Positions 36,323 through 46,743 of a stretch of DNA of 53,129 bases are shown here, piece by piece. The notes beneath the pieces were generated by a model, which saw only the letters and a program-made list of their open reading frames with translations, made no database searches and was not told the DNA's origin. The position numbers were made by a program, and so were the translations under genes. Origin of the DNA: Porogramme epimiltina (taxonomy: Eukaryota > Basidiomycota > Agaricomycetes > Polyporales > Polyporaceae). The stretch covers positions 1 to 53,129 of the forward strand of contig FTLJ01001024.1 in NCBI GenBank assembly GCA_900155495.1, written 5' to 3'. Positions within the stretch are counted from its first letter, which is position 1. The number at the start of each line of letters is the position of its first letter.

Positions 36323-37208
36323 ATGGTAGGACGCGTCCCAGATTGCGTCCCCGACGCATCTACGATCTGTATCCCAGCCCGCTCGTCGGAAATCCAGTAC
36401 GGGCCTACCGGCGCACAAGCATGGGAATTTTCAGGCTCCATCCAGGACCCCGCTGGCACGGAGCAGCCCATTGTAGAAACGCATGCTCAGGGCGCAACTG
36501 CGCAACTCTCATTTAACGGTGCGTTGGCGTCCCATCTTCACTCTCTTCCCCGCTCACTGTTGAACTTGATTTTTCCTCGCAGGGACCTCCATCGCCGTCT
36601 TTGGCTCCCAGTTGCACCACGATAAGGACTCTGGCGGCGTCTCCTACGCAGTCGACAGCGGCCCGCCGACGACAAACGCGACACTCGAACTCCAAACGTC
36701 ACCGACGATATTCCAATTCCCGCTTTTTGACGCGAATGGCCTCTCGGATGGAACGCATACGCTCAAAATCACCAACATTGGATCAACTTTCATCCTCACC
36801 TACTTCAAGGTCGGGAAGGTTGACGTCATGGAGACCACCACTCTCAGCATCCCAATAGGCACCACGTCCAGCGCTCAATCGCTGAGCTTGTTGACGCCGG
36901 GGAACCGGACGACGGCTACTATTCCCCCAGCGTCGAGCGCAATCATCACCACGGAAACACCGACCACGATCGTGAAAACCGCTTCCATATCCTCCTCACC
37001 CTCGTCGACCTCGTCCACTGCATCCTCCTCATCGCTGTCGACTTCGTCCACGCAGTCCGCTAGCGTCACCACGTCGAGCGTCACCACCTCCGCCACGGGC
37101 GCCGCCTCGACGGGATCTGCTGCTCGTGCACGAACGGGCTTCTCGTTGCGCACGGTGGGCGTGATCGCGTTTGGGGCGTGGCTCGTCTTGGGCGGGCTCG
37201 CCCTCTAA
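36323..37208 (+). CDS. GPI-anchored jelly-roll-type surface protein
   Basis: Two exons (36323-36518 and 36583-37208) give 273 residues. The body (QYGPTGAQAWEFSGS, ATAQLSFNGTSIAVFGSQ, SYAVDSGPP, then GLSDGTHTLKITNIGS) is the beta-rich domain common in basidiomycete cell-surface proteins. It is followed by a long Ser/Thr stretch (about 150-235) and a C-terminal hydrophobic segment FSLRTVGVIAFGAWLVLGGL with no cytoplasmic tail, as in a GPI-anchor signal. A single-pass protein without a tail is the alternative. No signal peptide follows this ATG (MVGRVPDCVPD), so a short upstream exon may carry it. It sits between TM-C and P4. Confidence 0.72.
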
Positions 37209-37640
37209 GCTCGGCTCCGAGGGGTGTTACACGATCATCTCTAACACATACTATTAGTAAAAACCCTCCGTCTGATCACGTTGAAGCGAGCTACATGAGC
37301 CCGTATACGCAGCGAAGATTCGTCTGTTCCTCTACGAGCACAAAGTCTATGTATTACATATTCAATACATCGTAATTGTGCGGCAATGTCGGCTTCAACG
37401 GAAGGTCTGGGGAGCGCACAGCCGAGACGCGTTGTCTAGTGGGTAGTACGTAGCTCTGGAAGAAGCTGGACCATCTTGTAGGACGGGATCAGGCATGGCT
37501 AATAAGTGTTGTCCTGATTGGCACGAAAGGGTTTCGTAGCTGAGTTCGGTTTACAAAGATTCCAAGGACGATATAGAGACATCCCTACACGAATATAAAC
37601 CTCTTAACGTACATGACATTGCTCATGTGAGATTGCAAGA
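37209..37640. other. 3' flanks of the GPI protein and P4
   Basis: Convergent 3' region. From about 37470 it resembles the sequence downstream of P3 (from about 29760). A short piece at 37398-37445 also resembles 40648-40692. No gene seen. Confidence 0.4.
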
Positions 37641-38348
37641 CTACAGACAGCTTGTATCCGCTATGCAACGCCATCAGCTTGGTTCTCTGCTAATGACACG
37701 AAGGAGTGCACGTACAGCTCTCTAGCACCTGGAACGGCGCACTCTGAGCTACAGCGCCGTCATTGTCCACGAGTTTAAGCTGGGCCTGGGAGTCTGCGGA
37801 GGCAGAGTTGGGTAAGCAGAGATCGTGTGGAAAATGTGCAGCGCGGTCGTACTGCCTAAGACATCCGTCGCCCATACAAAGCTATCTCCCGTTAAACCGT
37901 CGAAGACTTCGTCCGCGTGTTCGGTGTCAAAGATACTGTAAGTTACGTTCAGCCCGTGTTTTGTAACACCGCCTAGTTTAAACGTGGAGGTCTTACGTCT
38001 GTCAGAAGAGTCCCCAGGGAGACGGGTCAGTGAAGCATGTTCGGTAAAAGTAAGGGAGAATAGTGTAAATTGAACGTCATTACCAAGGTAAAGGGAGCTG
38101 AGCAGCGAGTTAGTGACAAATGGGACGAGCACTGACTGTAGCTGTACTCACCGACACCGCCACTCCAGAGAAGCTCAGTAGGAACGCATTGAGTAGCCGA
38201 AACCCTGTGTTCACGAGCATGGTCAACGATTATCGGATCAACGGTGTAGTGGGGGCTCGCACGGCGTATCGATGACAAGAGGCTCCACCGCATAGGCGGC
38301 GGAGACCATCAGAGCACCCACCGCGGCGAAGGACAAGATGAGCTGCAT
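37641..38348 (-). CDS. P4: small secreted Kre9/Knh1-type Ig-like protein
   Basis: Seven exons (38348-38263, 38204-38152, 38097-38084, 37998-37997, 37935-37853, 37793-37716, 37660-37641) total 336 nt, 111 residues, the same length as P2. Signal MQLILSFAAVGALMVSAAYA, LVIDTP, QCVPTELLWSGGV, PFTLTIFD, FVWATDVLG, DNDGAVAQSAPFQVL, ending SSDTSCL. Exon 4 is AC and makes Thr with the next base. Two conserved cysteines in the mature protein. Close sister of P3: signal region, introns, promoter and distant flanks all align. Confidence 0.85.
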
Positions 38349-38423
38349 GGTTATGGTCGATATGGGAGGTGGTGGGTGAGTGGAGCGAAGGGTGGCCTGC
38401 GATATTTGGGTACTGTCGCGCGT

Positions 38424-38436
38424 CTTGCGCCTTATA
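38424..38436 (-). promoter_or_regulatory. TATA box of P4 with shared flank
   Basis: TATAAGGCGCAAG on the minus strand, 76 bp before the ATG at 38348; the same 13-mer as before P3. Confidence 0.6.
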
Positions 38437-39645
38437 TGCGATCTACGCGTCCGCATGCCGCAGTAGATCATGCATGCTCCATCGGATACAACGGCGCCTG
38501 AAGAAGCGTCCGGTAGTAATGATACCTGGATTTCACTGAATGAGCGGTGTTCGGCGTGTGCAATTCACAGTGCGCAACATGCTCATTTAGGGTGAAAGAG
38601 TACCGGTTATAGACTTCCTAAGTCGGACCTGGCCATGTTCTCGACGAATTTCGTCGCCATAGGGGCACGAGTACAACAGCGCTGGTATGTACCATGATTT
38701 CCGAGCGTTCTACTATGAGTTAAATCAGTTCGTTAGTGAGGGATGCGATCGGCAACATTGAGAAGGCTCACACAAAGGCGAATGATACCCGCGAAGACGT
38801 AGCCATTGTGCCGTCAGCCTCTCAAGTCGAAGAGAAAGGCATGCACGTTTCAATTCCCCGAAGGCGCCTGTTGAAGACAGATGACCTCCATGAGGTGACA
38901 GTTCCCAGACGATATGAAAGGACACGTACGGCAACGATGCATAAAATTGGGACAGGCTGTGTACGCGCAGGCGCAACTAAGTAGTAACTGCCACACTCTG
39001 AGTGTTGGGCCACCTAGGCATAAGGTGCTTCGACAAATGCGTTATGGACTAGGCCCAATGTGTATGCCGGAGGGTTTACTTGTGTATGGCCCATAGTTCA
39101 CGCACATCATTCGCGAGAGGAATTGCAGTACAAGTAGGAGTAGAGGCTTGCCAAGGTATGTGTCACGTCCTGAGCGAGCAAATTGTTGATAGCATTTAAG
39201 AGATAAATTGACAGTCCAGTGTGACGCAAGATGAGGTGACCTATTGAATGAGACGGAAGGGCGCTGGATAGTGAGCGGGCTGTCTGGAGTATTGGCATGG
39301 TAGACTTGTTGAAATTTGAGTTCGACCAGAATGACGTCACCATGGCTTGTTCACACAGTCACGTGTCAGAGTCTAGACTCTCACAGCCGTCTCAGCTGAA
39401 GCTGCTACTACTTACTACACATGTCATCTCCAACGGAAACTGCAGGTACTTAGAAGGCCTCTATGCTCATATTCTGTAAGTGAGTGGCGTAGGCCAAGGG
39501 ATGGCATAAGCTGACTCGTCTTTCTCCAGCCCTGCTTGTTGTCGGTCGAAAATGTTACAAGTATAATAACATGATCGTCATGCATTCGCCAAATGGGTAG
39601 TATTGGTACTACACGTCGCATCCCATTAAGAACAGGCTTCCACTC
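38437..39645. other. Upstream flank of P4 and 3' flank of P5
   Basis: To about 39390 this aligns with the upstream flank of P3, including a TGACGTCA palindrome near 39331. Frames here are short and overlap on both strands; none is supported. Confidence 0.45.
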
Positions 39646-40413
39646 CTACGGGTTCTCCACCGAACAGCTGTCGTTGCCTGCGTAGAGCCGAGTTAGCATG
39701 TGCGCCCGCCACCGCATAGACGACTAAGCTCCGATGGAGTACGCACCTTCGCCCACAACGATCGGGGCAGTCGAAGCCGTCTGACCGGAGGCATCCGTAA
39801 TAACTATCTGGAGCACGGTTCCTGCAGGAGGGGGACGGGGTGAGTCATTCGCATCGATCCGCTACTGAAACGCTGACACGCACCGCGGCGCACGTCGGTG
39901 GCCCAGTCGATGTGATGCCCCGTCAGTCCTAAGAATTCCGTGAATCCGGGCTGGCCGTCTTCAATGGTCCTGTTCGAACACACCGGTGAGCCTGATACAA
40001 GTTTCAACCCCCCCTTGAGGTGCTTACGTCTTCGACGTATCGATTTCGCGCAGTGGGCGCGTATTGAGTGATGCAGCTCATTTAGGATTCTAGAGTACTC
40101 CTCACCAAGTTGAAACGCGCTAGAGTGCGCCTCGTTAGTAAGAATTCCCTCCATCGTGACAACGAAGCTGAAAGCACTCACGTTCTCCTCCATGCCACTG
40201 AATGAGAGTAGGCACGCATTGCTCGACGTCCGCACTGCTCCAGGGATAGTGTTCCCGTGGAATGGTTAGCGACTTCTATCAAGTGCCGGTGCTTAGAGGT
40301 GGAACGCACGGCGTGTCGACAGTGAGGGGAGTTACGGTCGCGACAGGGCTGGCAAGAGCCCCTCCAGCAAACGCAGCGGCGAGGAGGGTGACGGCGACCT
40401 TCGTGAATATCAT
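39646..40413 (-). CDS. P5: small secreted Kre9/Knh1-type Ig-like protein
   Basis: Seven exons (40413-40310, 40234-40182, 40119-40106, 40029-40028, 39969-39884, 39821-39747, 39677-39646) total 366 nt, 121 residues. Signal MIFTKVAVTLLAAAFAGGALA, LTVDTP, QCVPTLIQWHGGE, PRFNLTTIED, IDWATDVRRG, TDASGQTASTAPIVV, ending GNDSCSVENP. Exon 4 is AC. The core exon lengths 53, 14 and 2 match P1-P4, while the later ones differ by multiples of three. The tail runs four residues past the closing cysteine-serine. Domain and two-cysteine pattern are as in the other copies, but sequence divergence is larger. Confidence 0.82.
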
Positions 40414-41408
40414 GATCGTATTGAAGGGTGGTAGAGGAGGGAAAGGAAAACAGAGATGTCGGAGGAGGGTGGATGTCCGCCCAAATCGAACATTTCAAAC
40501 GTTCATTTTATACGTACGTCGGCCCCGGGTCTCCTCGCGCGCCACGCCCGTCGCTCACGCGCTGATGCGCACCCCTCCCTTGACAGGCTGCGGTGCGACG
40601 TAGGACGAGAGACATACGCGCCTCTGGATTCTATCCAGTGCGCTTCGACGGCCGGTCTGGGAAGCGCGCGGCCAGGACATGCCGTCTATTGGATATGCAA
40701 CTTTGAATAGAGGCCGAAAGAAGTCATCAGTGAATACAAAGTTTAGACAAATGTCTGGGAACGTACACTGCTCTGGAGAGCTCGAGGGACGTAAAACGTG
40801 CGCGACCTTTCGAGATGATCGGCTTTATGATCCTTGCCCTGCTCAAGTCAGTTATTTATAGGACAACCGGCGATTACTTCGGGGGCCTGTGCCAAGTACG
40901 AGGTGCATCGCGGGTATCGATGCCCATGTGTGCTTTGACGATGGATTCGATCACGATATAATGAGTATTATGTACTTCCGAACATGGGACCACGTATGGA
41001 ACGTATACGAGTTCTCCGGATGGGCCAACCACGGCCAACAAACTCGCGTATGCGTAAATCGCCCCATTGTCCCACCAGCAGCGTCTTGCACGTGCTCCGG
41101 CCTCTCTTACGCATGGCCGCACAGACTGCGCGGTATCACCTCCAGTCATCGATCCATCCCAGGCGAGGTTTCCTATGATACACGAGGCTGGACGCCTCCT
41201 AGTCGTACACCGGGCCTGGCCTGCTATATGACCGCTCGCCGCACAGCGTGGGGTGCCGCTGCAGGCGCCCTAACCACCGCCCTGCAGTCCACCCACCACA
41301 TATCCGTATCCTGGCATCCCGGGCTCTCCGCGACGTAGCACCGGCACTACAGGGCCAATCCTGCCTGCTGGATGAGAAGCGACGTGCTCCCTGTCTTCGC
41401 CATGAGAA
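40414..41408. other. Intergenic between P5 and P6
   Basis: Contains the P5 promoter, with TATAAAA (minus strand) at 40506-40512, 93 bp before its ATG. The plus-strand frame at 40889-41338 has no recognised domain. Confidence 0.4.
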
Positions 41409-42106
41409 TCACCACAGGCAGATGTCGCCTGCATGTCGAAAGGTTACTACCGCCCACCAGTACGAGGTAGATATGGGGAGTACGCACGGCCGGACTGCAC
41501 AGTGATGGGCGCACTCTGCGCTAAGGCGCCTGCCCCGTCAGAGATCGAAAGCGCTAACGCGGTGTCTGCGCGTCGGGAGATGAGGTGAGTCAGTGACGTC
41601 ATCGGGTATAAGCGAGACGGGGAGGAAGAGGATGCGCCGCACCTTCTGGGACACGGGCAAGCCATTTGAAGGCGAACGTGCCTTGGGAGAACTCAAATGC
41701 GTCGACAAGGCTTTGATCGGATATGCTGTGTATGCTGTAAGAGCACGAGAGCCGATGTCAAGAAGGTGGCTTGAGAGAAGGGATTTAAGCACACCTCTGA
41801 ATGGCCAGGTGGGCAATTTCGTGGTCGCGTGAGCTGATGTGGATTCAAACGTTCGGTGCAGAGCTCACCAGGGTGACTGGAGCTAAACAGATGCCATTAT
41901 CAGAGCTAAATTGGCGAAAAAAGGGGCGGAGGAAGACGCACGGGTACAGCCAGTCCATGACAGCTCCGTGAAAGCGCACTGTCCAGGCGGTTTTCTGGCC
42001 TGCCATTCAGTCTCGCCGCAGCACCCCTCGAGCGCAAGACCACCTACGGCGTATGTATGACGCAACTCGCGATGAGCAGCGGGATGGCAGAGCCTCGAGG
42101 AACCAT
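41409..42106 (-). CDS. P6: divergent small secreted Ig-like protein
   Basis: Seven exons (42106-42048, 41994-41942, 41882-41869, 41796-41795, 41734-41643, 41565-41488, 41428-41409) total 318 nt, 105 residues. The N-terminus MVPRGSAIPLLIASC is short and weakly hydrophobic. Then VIHTP (His where the others have Asp), QCAFTELSWTGCTPP (Cys replacing the second Gly of W-x-G-G), VTLSIHSISD, FAFKWLARVPED, SISDGAGALAQSAPITV, ending GRDICLW. Exon 4 is AG and makes Ser. Exon lengths 53, 14, 2, 78 and 20 match P1, P2 and P4 exactly, so the model is sound even though the protein has changed at conserved points. It may be diverging in function or starting to decay. Confidence 0.75.
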
Positions 42107-43115
42107 GGGGGAGGGTGCGTGAATGGCGGTCGTGGGACGTGAGGCTCGGAAGGGTAGTGGGGCAGCCGTCTGGTGCTCAAGTACTTCCCCGCTGGCGCCT
42201 GCGGCCCAGCACGGGGCGGCTGGCGTGCTGAATAAGTGACCGAAGTGGGGCGGCGCAAGCACGGTGGGAGCCCTGGTGCCGCGCGAGGACACCTCGGAGC
42301 GGGCGCAGGGCGGCCGGGGGCGTGTGCCGGACGCTGGCCGAGGGCGAAGCCGCTCTGGCGACGCGCGACGCGGCAGGAATAGCAGGTGAAGTCCGCGCGC
42401 GGGGCCCGTCGGAACGTCTGAGGAAGCTATAGGCTTTTGCGACGAGGACGTTGCTAGGGGAGGGCCGATCAAAAGCCTCTGGGGGAGCCCTGCGGACGTC
42501 ACCCGCGAGAGCTGGTGGCGGGGGCGGCGAACAAACTCTTCTCATACACACGCATGGTGGCGGGCGGGGAACTGGGGTGCTTCATCAAATTTACGCTTCG
42601 CATCAAGCCAAGTTGGCTTTCTGAGCTAGTTTTCATCAGCCCTGAGGCGGGGAGGATGGGAACACGACTCACCTGAGGTTTAGATTTGTAGACCTTCAAG
42701 TTGGTTTGATTACACCGGCGAGGAAGCCTGCGTGGCACTGTGCGGCAGAGTGGCTCAGTACCAAACCGTTTGCGCGCGGACACGCTCATCTTCCAAGGTA
42801 TCGCCCGGTGCCGGCGAGTGTCGTGGCGAACAATGGAACGCCGTCTGGGCGAGGGACGGCGTGGGCGAGGCCACTTCCACGCTCGATCTGCGACTCGGAA
42901 GGCCCTCCTAAAAACCTTATCGCGATCCCCCGGAAAATGCCGATTGGCCCCCGGTCATACCGTGCACGTAAGGACTCCCCCACCTAGAACGCCGCGCACG
43001 CCTTGGCAGCCACCGCAGCGGCGGAAGGCCGCTCTACGCACTGCAAAACGTTACACATAACACATAATTTATAGACTTCTGTACACACAACAGATGCATA
43101 CACCCGCGCGCACGC
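42107..43115. other. Intergenic between TM-A and P6
   Basis: GC-rich, with overlapping Arg/Pro-rich frames on both strands (42.04-42.55 kb and 42.7-43.06 kb). No supported gene. Confidence 0.4.
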
Positions 43116-45249
43116 CTACGCCTCGCGCTCCAGCGTCGTCCCATACGGCGGCGGCATCGTCCGCGCCGTCGCCCCGCCCGCGCCCGAGTACCCGTACGGC
43201 ACCACGTCCGCCTCGTCCGACCCCGGGCGCCCACCCGCGAGGCGCACGCCCCCGTCGACCGAGTACTGCGTGCTCGCGGCGCCGACCGACGCTGCGCTCA
43301 TCCGCGGCGCGCTGTCCAGGAACCCGAACTGCGCCGCGCTCGCCGCGCTGTCGCGCGCGCCCCCGTCGCTCACCGTCATGCTCGCCGTGCGCGCGCCGTA
43401 CGAGCGCAGCGTCGCGCCATACAGCGCCGAGTACGCGCTGTCGCGCGCGCTCCCGCTCGTGCCCGCCGCGGTGCTCGCGCGGTACTGCCCGAGGAGCGCG
43501 CCCGCGGAGCCCGGCATCGGGATGGCGGGGTAGACCGCGAACGGGTCCGGGTCGGGGGAGGGGGCGAGCTTGTCGCGCGAGGGTCCTGCAGCCGCGTCCG
43601 CGCCGTGCGCGAGGGTCGTGGTGGAGCCGTAGTAGCTCGACGCGATGTCCTGGTACGTTTTCTCACGCACAGGGTACGGGCTGAGCTGGGGGGCGTTCGA
43701 GGACATGGGCGACGAGAGCGTACTCGTGAGCGCGCGGAACGTCGCCATGAACCAGCTGGGCGAGGGAGAGCGGGCGCCGAGCAGAGGGCGATCGGAAACG
43801 CTGGGCGTCCAAGACGAAGCCGAGGTGATCGACGTCCGGTCGGCTTCGAGTGGGCGCGGCGCTGCGGCGTTGGCTGGCGGGACCGAGTATGGATCAGCTA
43901 GGGGACGGAGATATCGTAAGTCACTCCGAAGACGTACCTTCCTGACCGCGCGTTGCCTGGTTCTTGCGCTTCTTGCGACAAACGAGAAGGAGCAAGAATA
44001 GGAGGAGCGCCACGAGAATGACGGCAGCAAGGATAATCCCTGCGAGAGACCCTTTGCTCAGCGCGCCTTGAGGCGTAGGGGACGGAAGGCCCGTGATAGG
44101 GCCTCCAGTAGGATCCACGGAGGTAGAGCCAGTTGAGACTCCTGCCGCGCCCACTACGCTGGCGGAACCGCTCGAGCTACCATCAGCACGAGTCGATGTG
44201 CCGCTTGTGGCAGAGCTAGTCGTACCCGACTGTGCATTGACAAGAGGGGTCTTCGTCGCGCTGGCGGAGTCTGTGGAAGTACTGACCCCTTGAGACGCCG
44301 AGAGGGTAGACAGACTGGAAGTGAGGGTCAAGCTGCTCGAAGTGATGCCGGTGGTGCGGATGAGCAATGGAACCGACGAGAGGGATAGGGACGAAGTTGT
44401 AGTCGTGGTCGTCGAGGAGTCAGATGACGTCGTGTTTACGATGGCAGTAGTGGTAGAGGTCCGAGCGGTCGGAGCGGTATCTGTCCCCGTGAAGGAAGTG
44501 GTAGATGTTGAGGTAGCTCGCGTCCGGGTTACCCGAATCCTCGAGAGCGTCCGAGTAAAACTTTCTGTAGATACGGTGGAGGTTGTAGTGGTTATTGACG
44601 ACGATGATGTGTTGGAGGTATTGCTGGAAGATGACGAGGACGATGCTGAAGTAGAGTTCGTCGAGGCGATAGGGGTGAAAGAATCTGCTCTCGATGAGTC
44701 GGTGGAGGTAGCGGTCGAGGAAGCTGTTGAAGAGTCGGTGGAAGTGGAAGTGGCTGAATCGGAGCTAGTGGAAGTCGCAGAATCGGTGCCAGTGGACGAA
44801 GGTGTTGACGTGCTCGAGGACGTGTCTGTGTCCGTGCTAGTCGTCGATGACGTCACTGTCGCCGTTGCTGTCTCCGTATCACCACCACTCGCGGTGGCCG
44901 ATCCGCCGCCTCCAGTTAAACAGCTACTATCTGACCCATCCTGAACCGTGAACGACGTCGAACCTTGCAGGTGCTCGTCCGTAATGGTTACGGAGACGGC
45001 TGTGCCCCCGGGGAGATCGACTCGCCAGTCCGCGGACGTGTCGTTGATGCCGCTCATGACTTCGTTCCCAATCTGTAGCTGGTATGGCGGAGCCCCGCCT
45101 GACCACGTTAGGTGTGCCGTCTCGCACTGAACCGCGCTACTTGGGGGGTCGATGAAGATCGTCGCGCGTGTTGGAGAGGCCAAGAGCGCTAGGCCGAAGA
45201 GGGCGAGGAGAGGTCGATGAAGTACATTACGCGACCGTCGAGTTTTCAA
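43116..45249 (-). CDS. TM-A: membrane-anchored Kre9/Knh1-type protein with PPPY tail
   Basis: Two exons, 45249-43938 and 43897-43116, joined by a 40-bp intron (GTACGT donor); 697 residues. Order: signal peptide (VLHRPLLALFGLALLASPTRA), ectodomain about 30-115 (FIDPPSSAVQC, LTWSGGAPPYQLQIGNE, ADWRVDLPGGTAVSVTI, then SDSSCL), Ser/Thr-rich stalk about 115-400, membrane helix SLAGIILAAVILVALLLFLL, then CRKKRKN and a tail of about 260 residues. The tail has YSVDGGVRLAGG and ends MPPPYGTTLEREA. The ectodomain is the same domain as P1-P6 but has no introns. The start is odd: the codon in the right place is TTG (CACCATTGAAA), where one T fewer would give CACCATGAAA. The nearest true in-frame ATG is at 45435, about 62 codons earlier. 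A wall sensor or adhesion role is plausible but unproven. Confidence 0.82.
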
Positions 45250-46743
45250 TGGTGAAGGGGGAAACCTAGTACAAGGACGAGGGTATAAGGTTTCTTTCGG
45301 CTGGAGAGGGGATATAAGAATGGGACTGCTCACTGTGCTGAGAGCGCGTCGACTGCGCTGATAAATAAACTTGCTTGAGGATACATGGTTTTGTGCGATG
45401 ACGAGAAACTGCTGAAGCTTGCACTCCGCATACATAAAGATATTGAAGCCATTCAAAGGAGCGTGGGGGTGGAAGGGAGGAGGCCAAGGGTAGCCATACA
45501 CCGGGCAGCTCGCGGGCGCGAGGTGCGAGTGGGAAGAGGGAAGAGGGACGAAGGCGGCCACTTCACCGAGGGAGCGCGCATCAGGTAGGGCGCTAATGGG
45601 TGAATGAGAATCACGGCCTGCGCTGATACCAGGGACGCGGTGCGTGGGCACATACGAAGGTGCTGATGGTCCGCCCTGTGGGCCACGTCGGATATGGACG
45701 ACACCGATAGGGTCGATTAGTAAATTGATGGGGTGCTCCTCAAGCACTCGTAGCAACTGAACCCGAGGGATAGCTAGTAGTGGAGAGTTTAGGGCGCCGC
45801 TCGAGACTTGACGCGTTGTCGAGGTTTTCCGTGGACAAACGACGAATCGAGCACGTTCGTATGGCGTCCAGGGTCCATGATGCGAGATGAGGTCCTATCG
45901 CCCGGATGACCAAAGGCACGGGAAGCATATTAGAAGGTGACGACTCACCAGCGAAGCAGGGGGTACATGGTGCCCTCTGTTCACGCATAGCATTCACCGC
46001 GGGCGACTGCACGCGCTCCGTGGCGGCAAGTCGAACTGCATTCACCAGCACGGGGGGTGCAGGGATGGATGAGGGTGGTTGATTGCGTGTTGGTCTGACA
46101 AAGTCCATCAAGCACGCACCTCGCTCCGAGCCCACCCGCGTGGACGAGAAGGCCACCGACGGCGATGTCGACTTCAATACCGAGGGAGAAGCATCAACGT
46201 TCGCTATCTGGTGAAGAGCTCTGATAAGATTGCCGATGCCATGTAGCCCAGAGCCAAGATGCCGGATGTTGGGGAGACACTCTGTGCGCGATGGGGATCA
46301 ATGATCAGCTAGGGATGGATAGAAACTGAATGGAGGACGTACTTGAAGGCTATTTAGCCTTTGAAGATATCACCATAAATGCACGGCCATTGTGGCCAGT
46401 CTTCGTACCAGTGCGTGTAAGGTTGTCTCGAGATCTTGAGCACTGGCTTTCGAACAGGAAGACAGAAGAAACTGATTGCGCAACACAGGACACGGAGGCA
46501 GACGGAGGGAGGCAAACGGTCAAGCGCCGAGGCACAGACTCCGGAATTCGATGATCTCATTCGAGGTGATTACATCATCAACCTGTCTCGGCTCTCACTA
46601 AGCCGGACTCCGAGTCGATGCCAGCGAACCTCCTTGAAGTCGTCCATCAGTTCTCGTATGTGTGATTATGAGCGACCAGGAAGTCGAAATATCATAACAA
46701 TGGCATAGCTTCATTCACCTCGATATCCCAGTACATCCCAACG
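45250..46743. other. Intergenic upstream of TM-A
   Basis: A minus-strand open frame at about 46260-45740 (HGIGNLIRALHQIANVD and onward) is long but has no recognised domain, no clear start and no splice support. The rest holds the TM-A promoter region and the 3' flank of TM-B. Confidence 0.3.

Noticed and set aside
44321..44944. 207-codon plus-strand frame rich in Val, Glu and Asp
   Set aside because: It is the antisense shadow of the Ser/Thr-rich stalk of TM-A.
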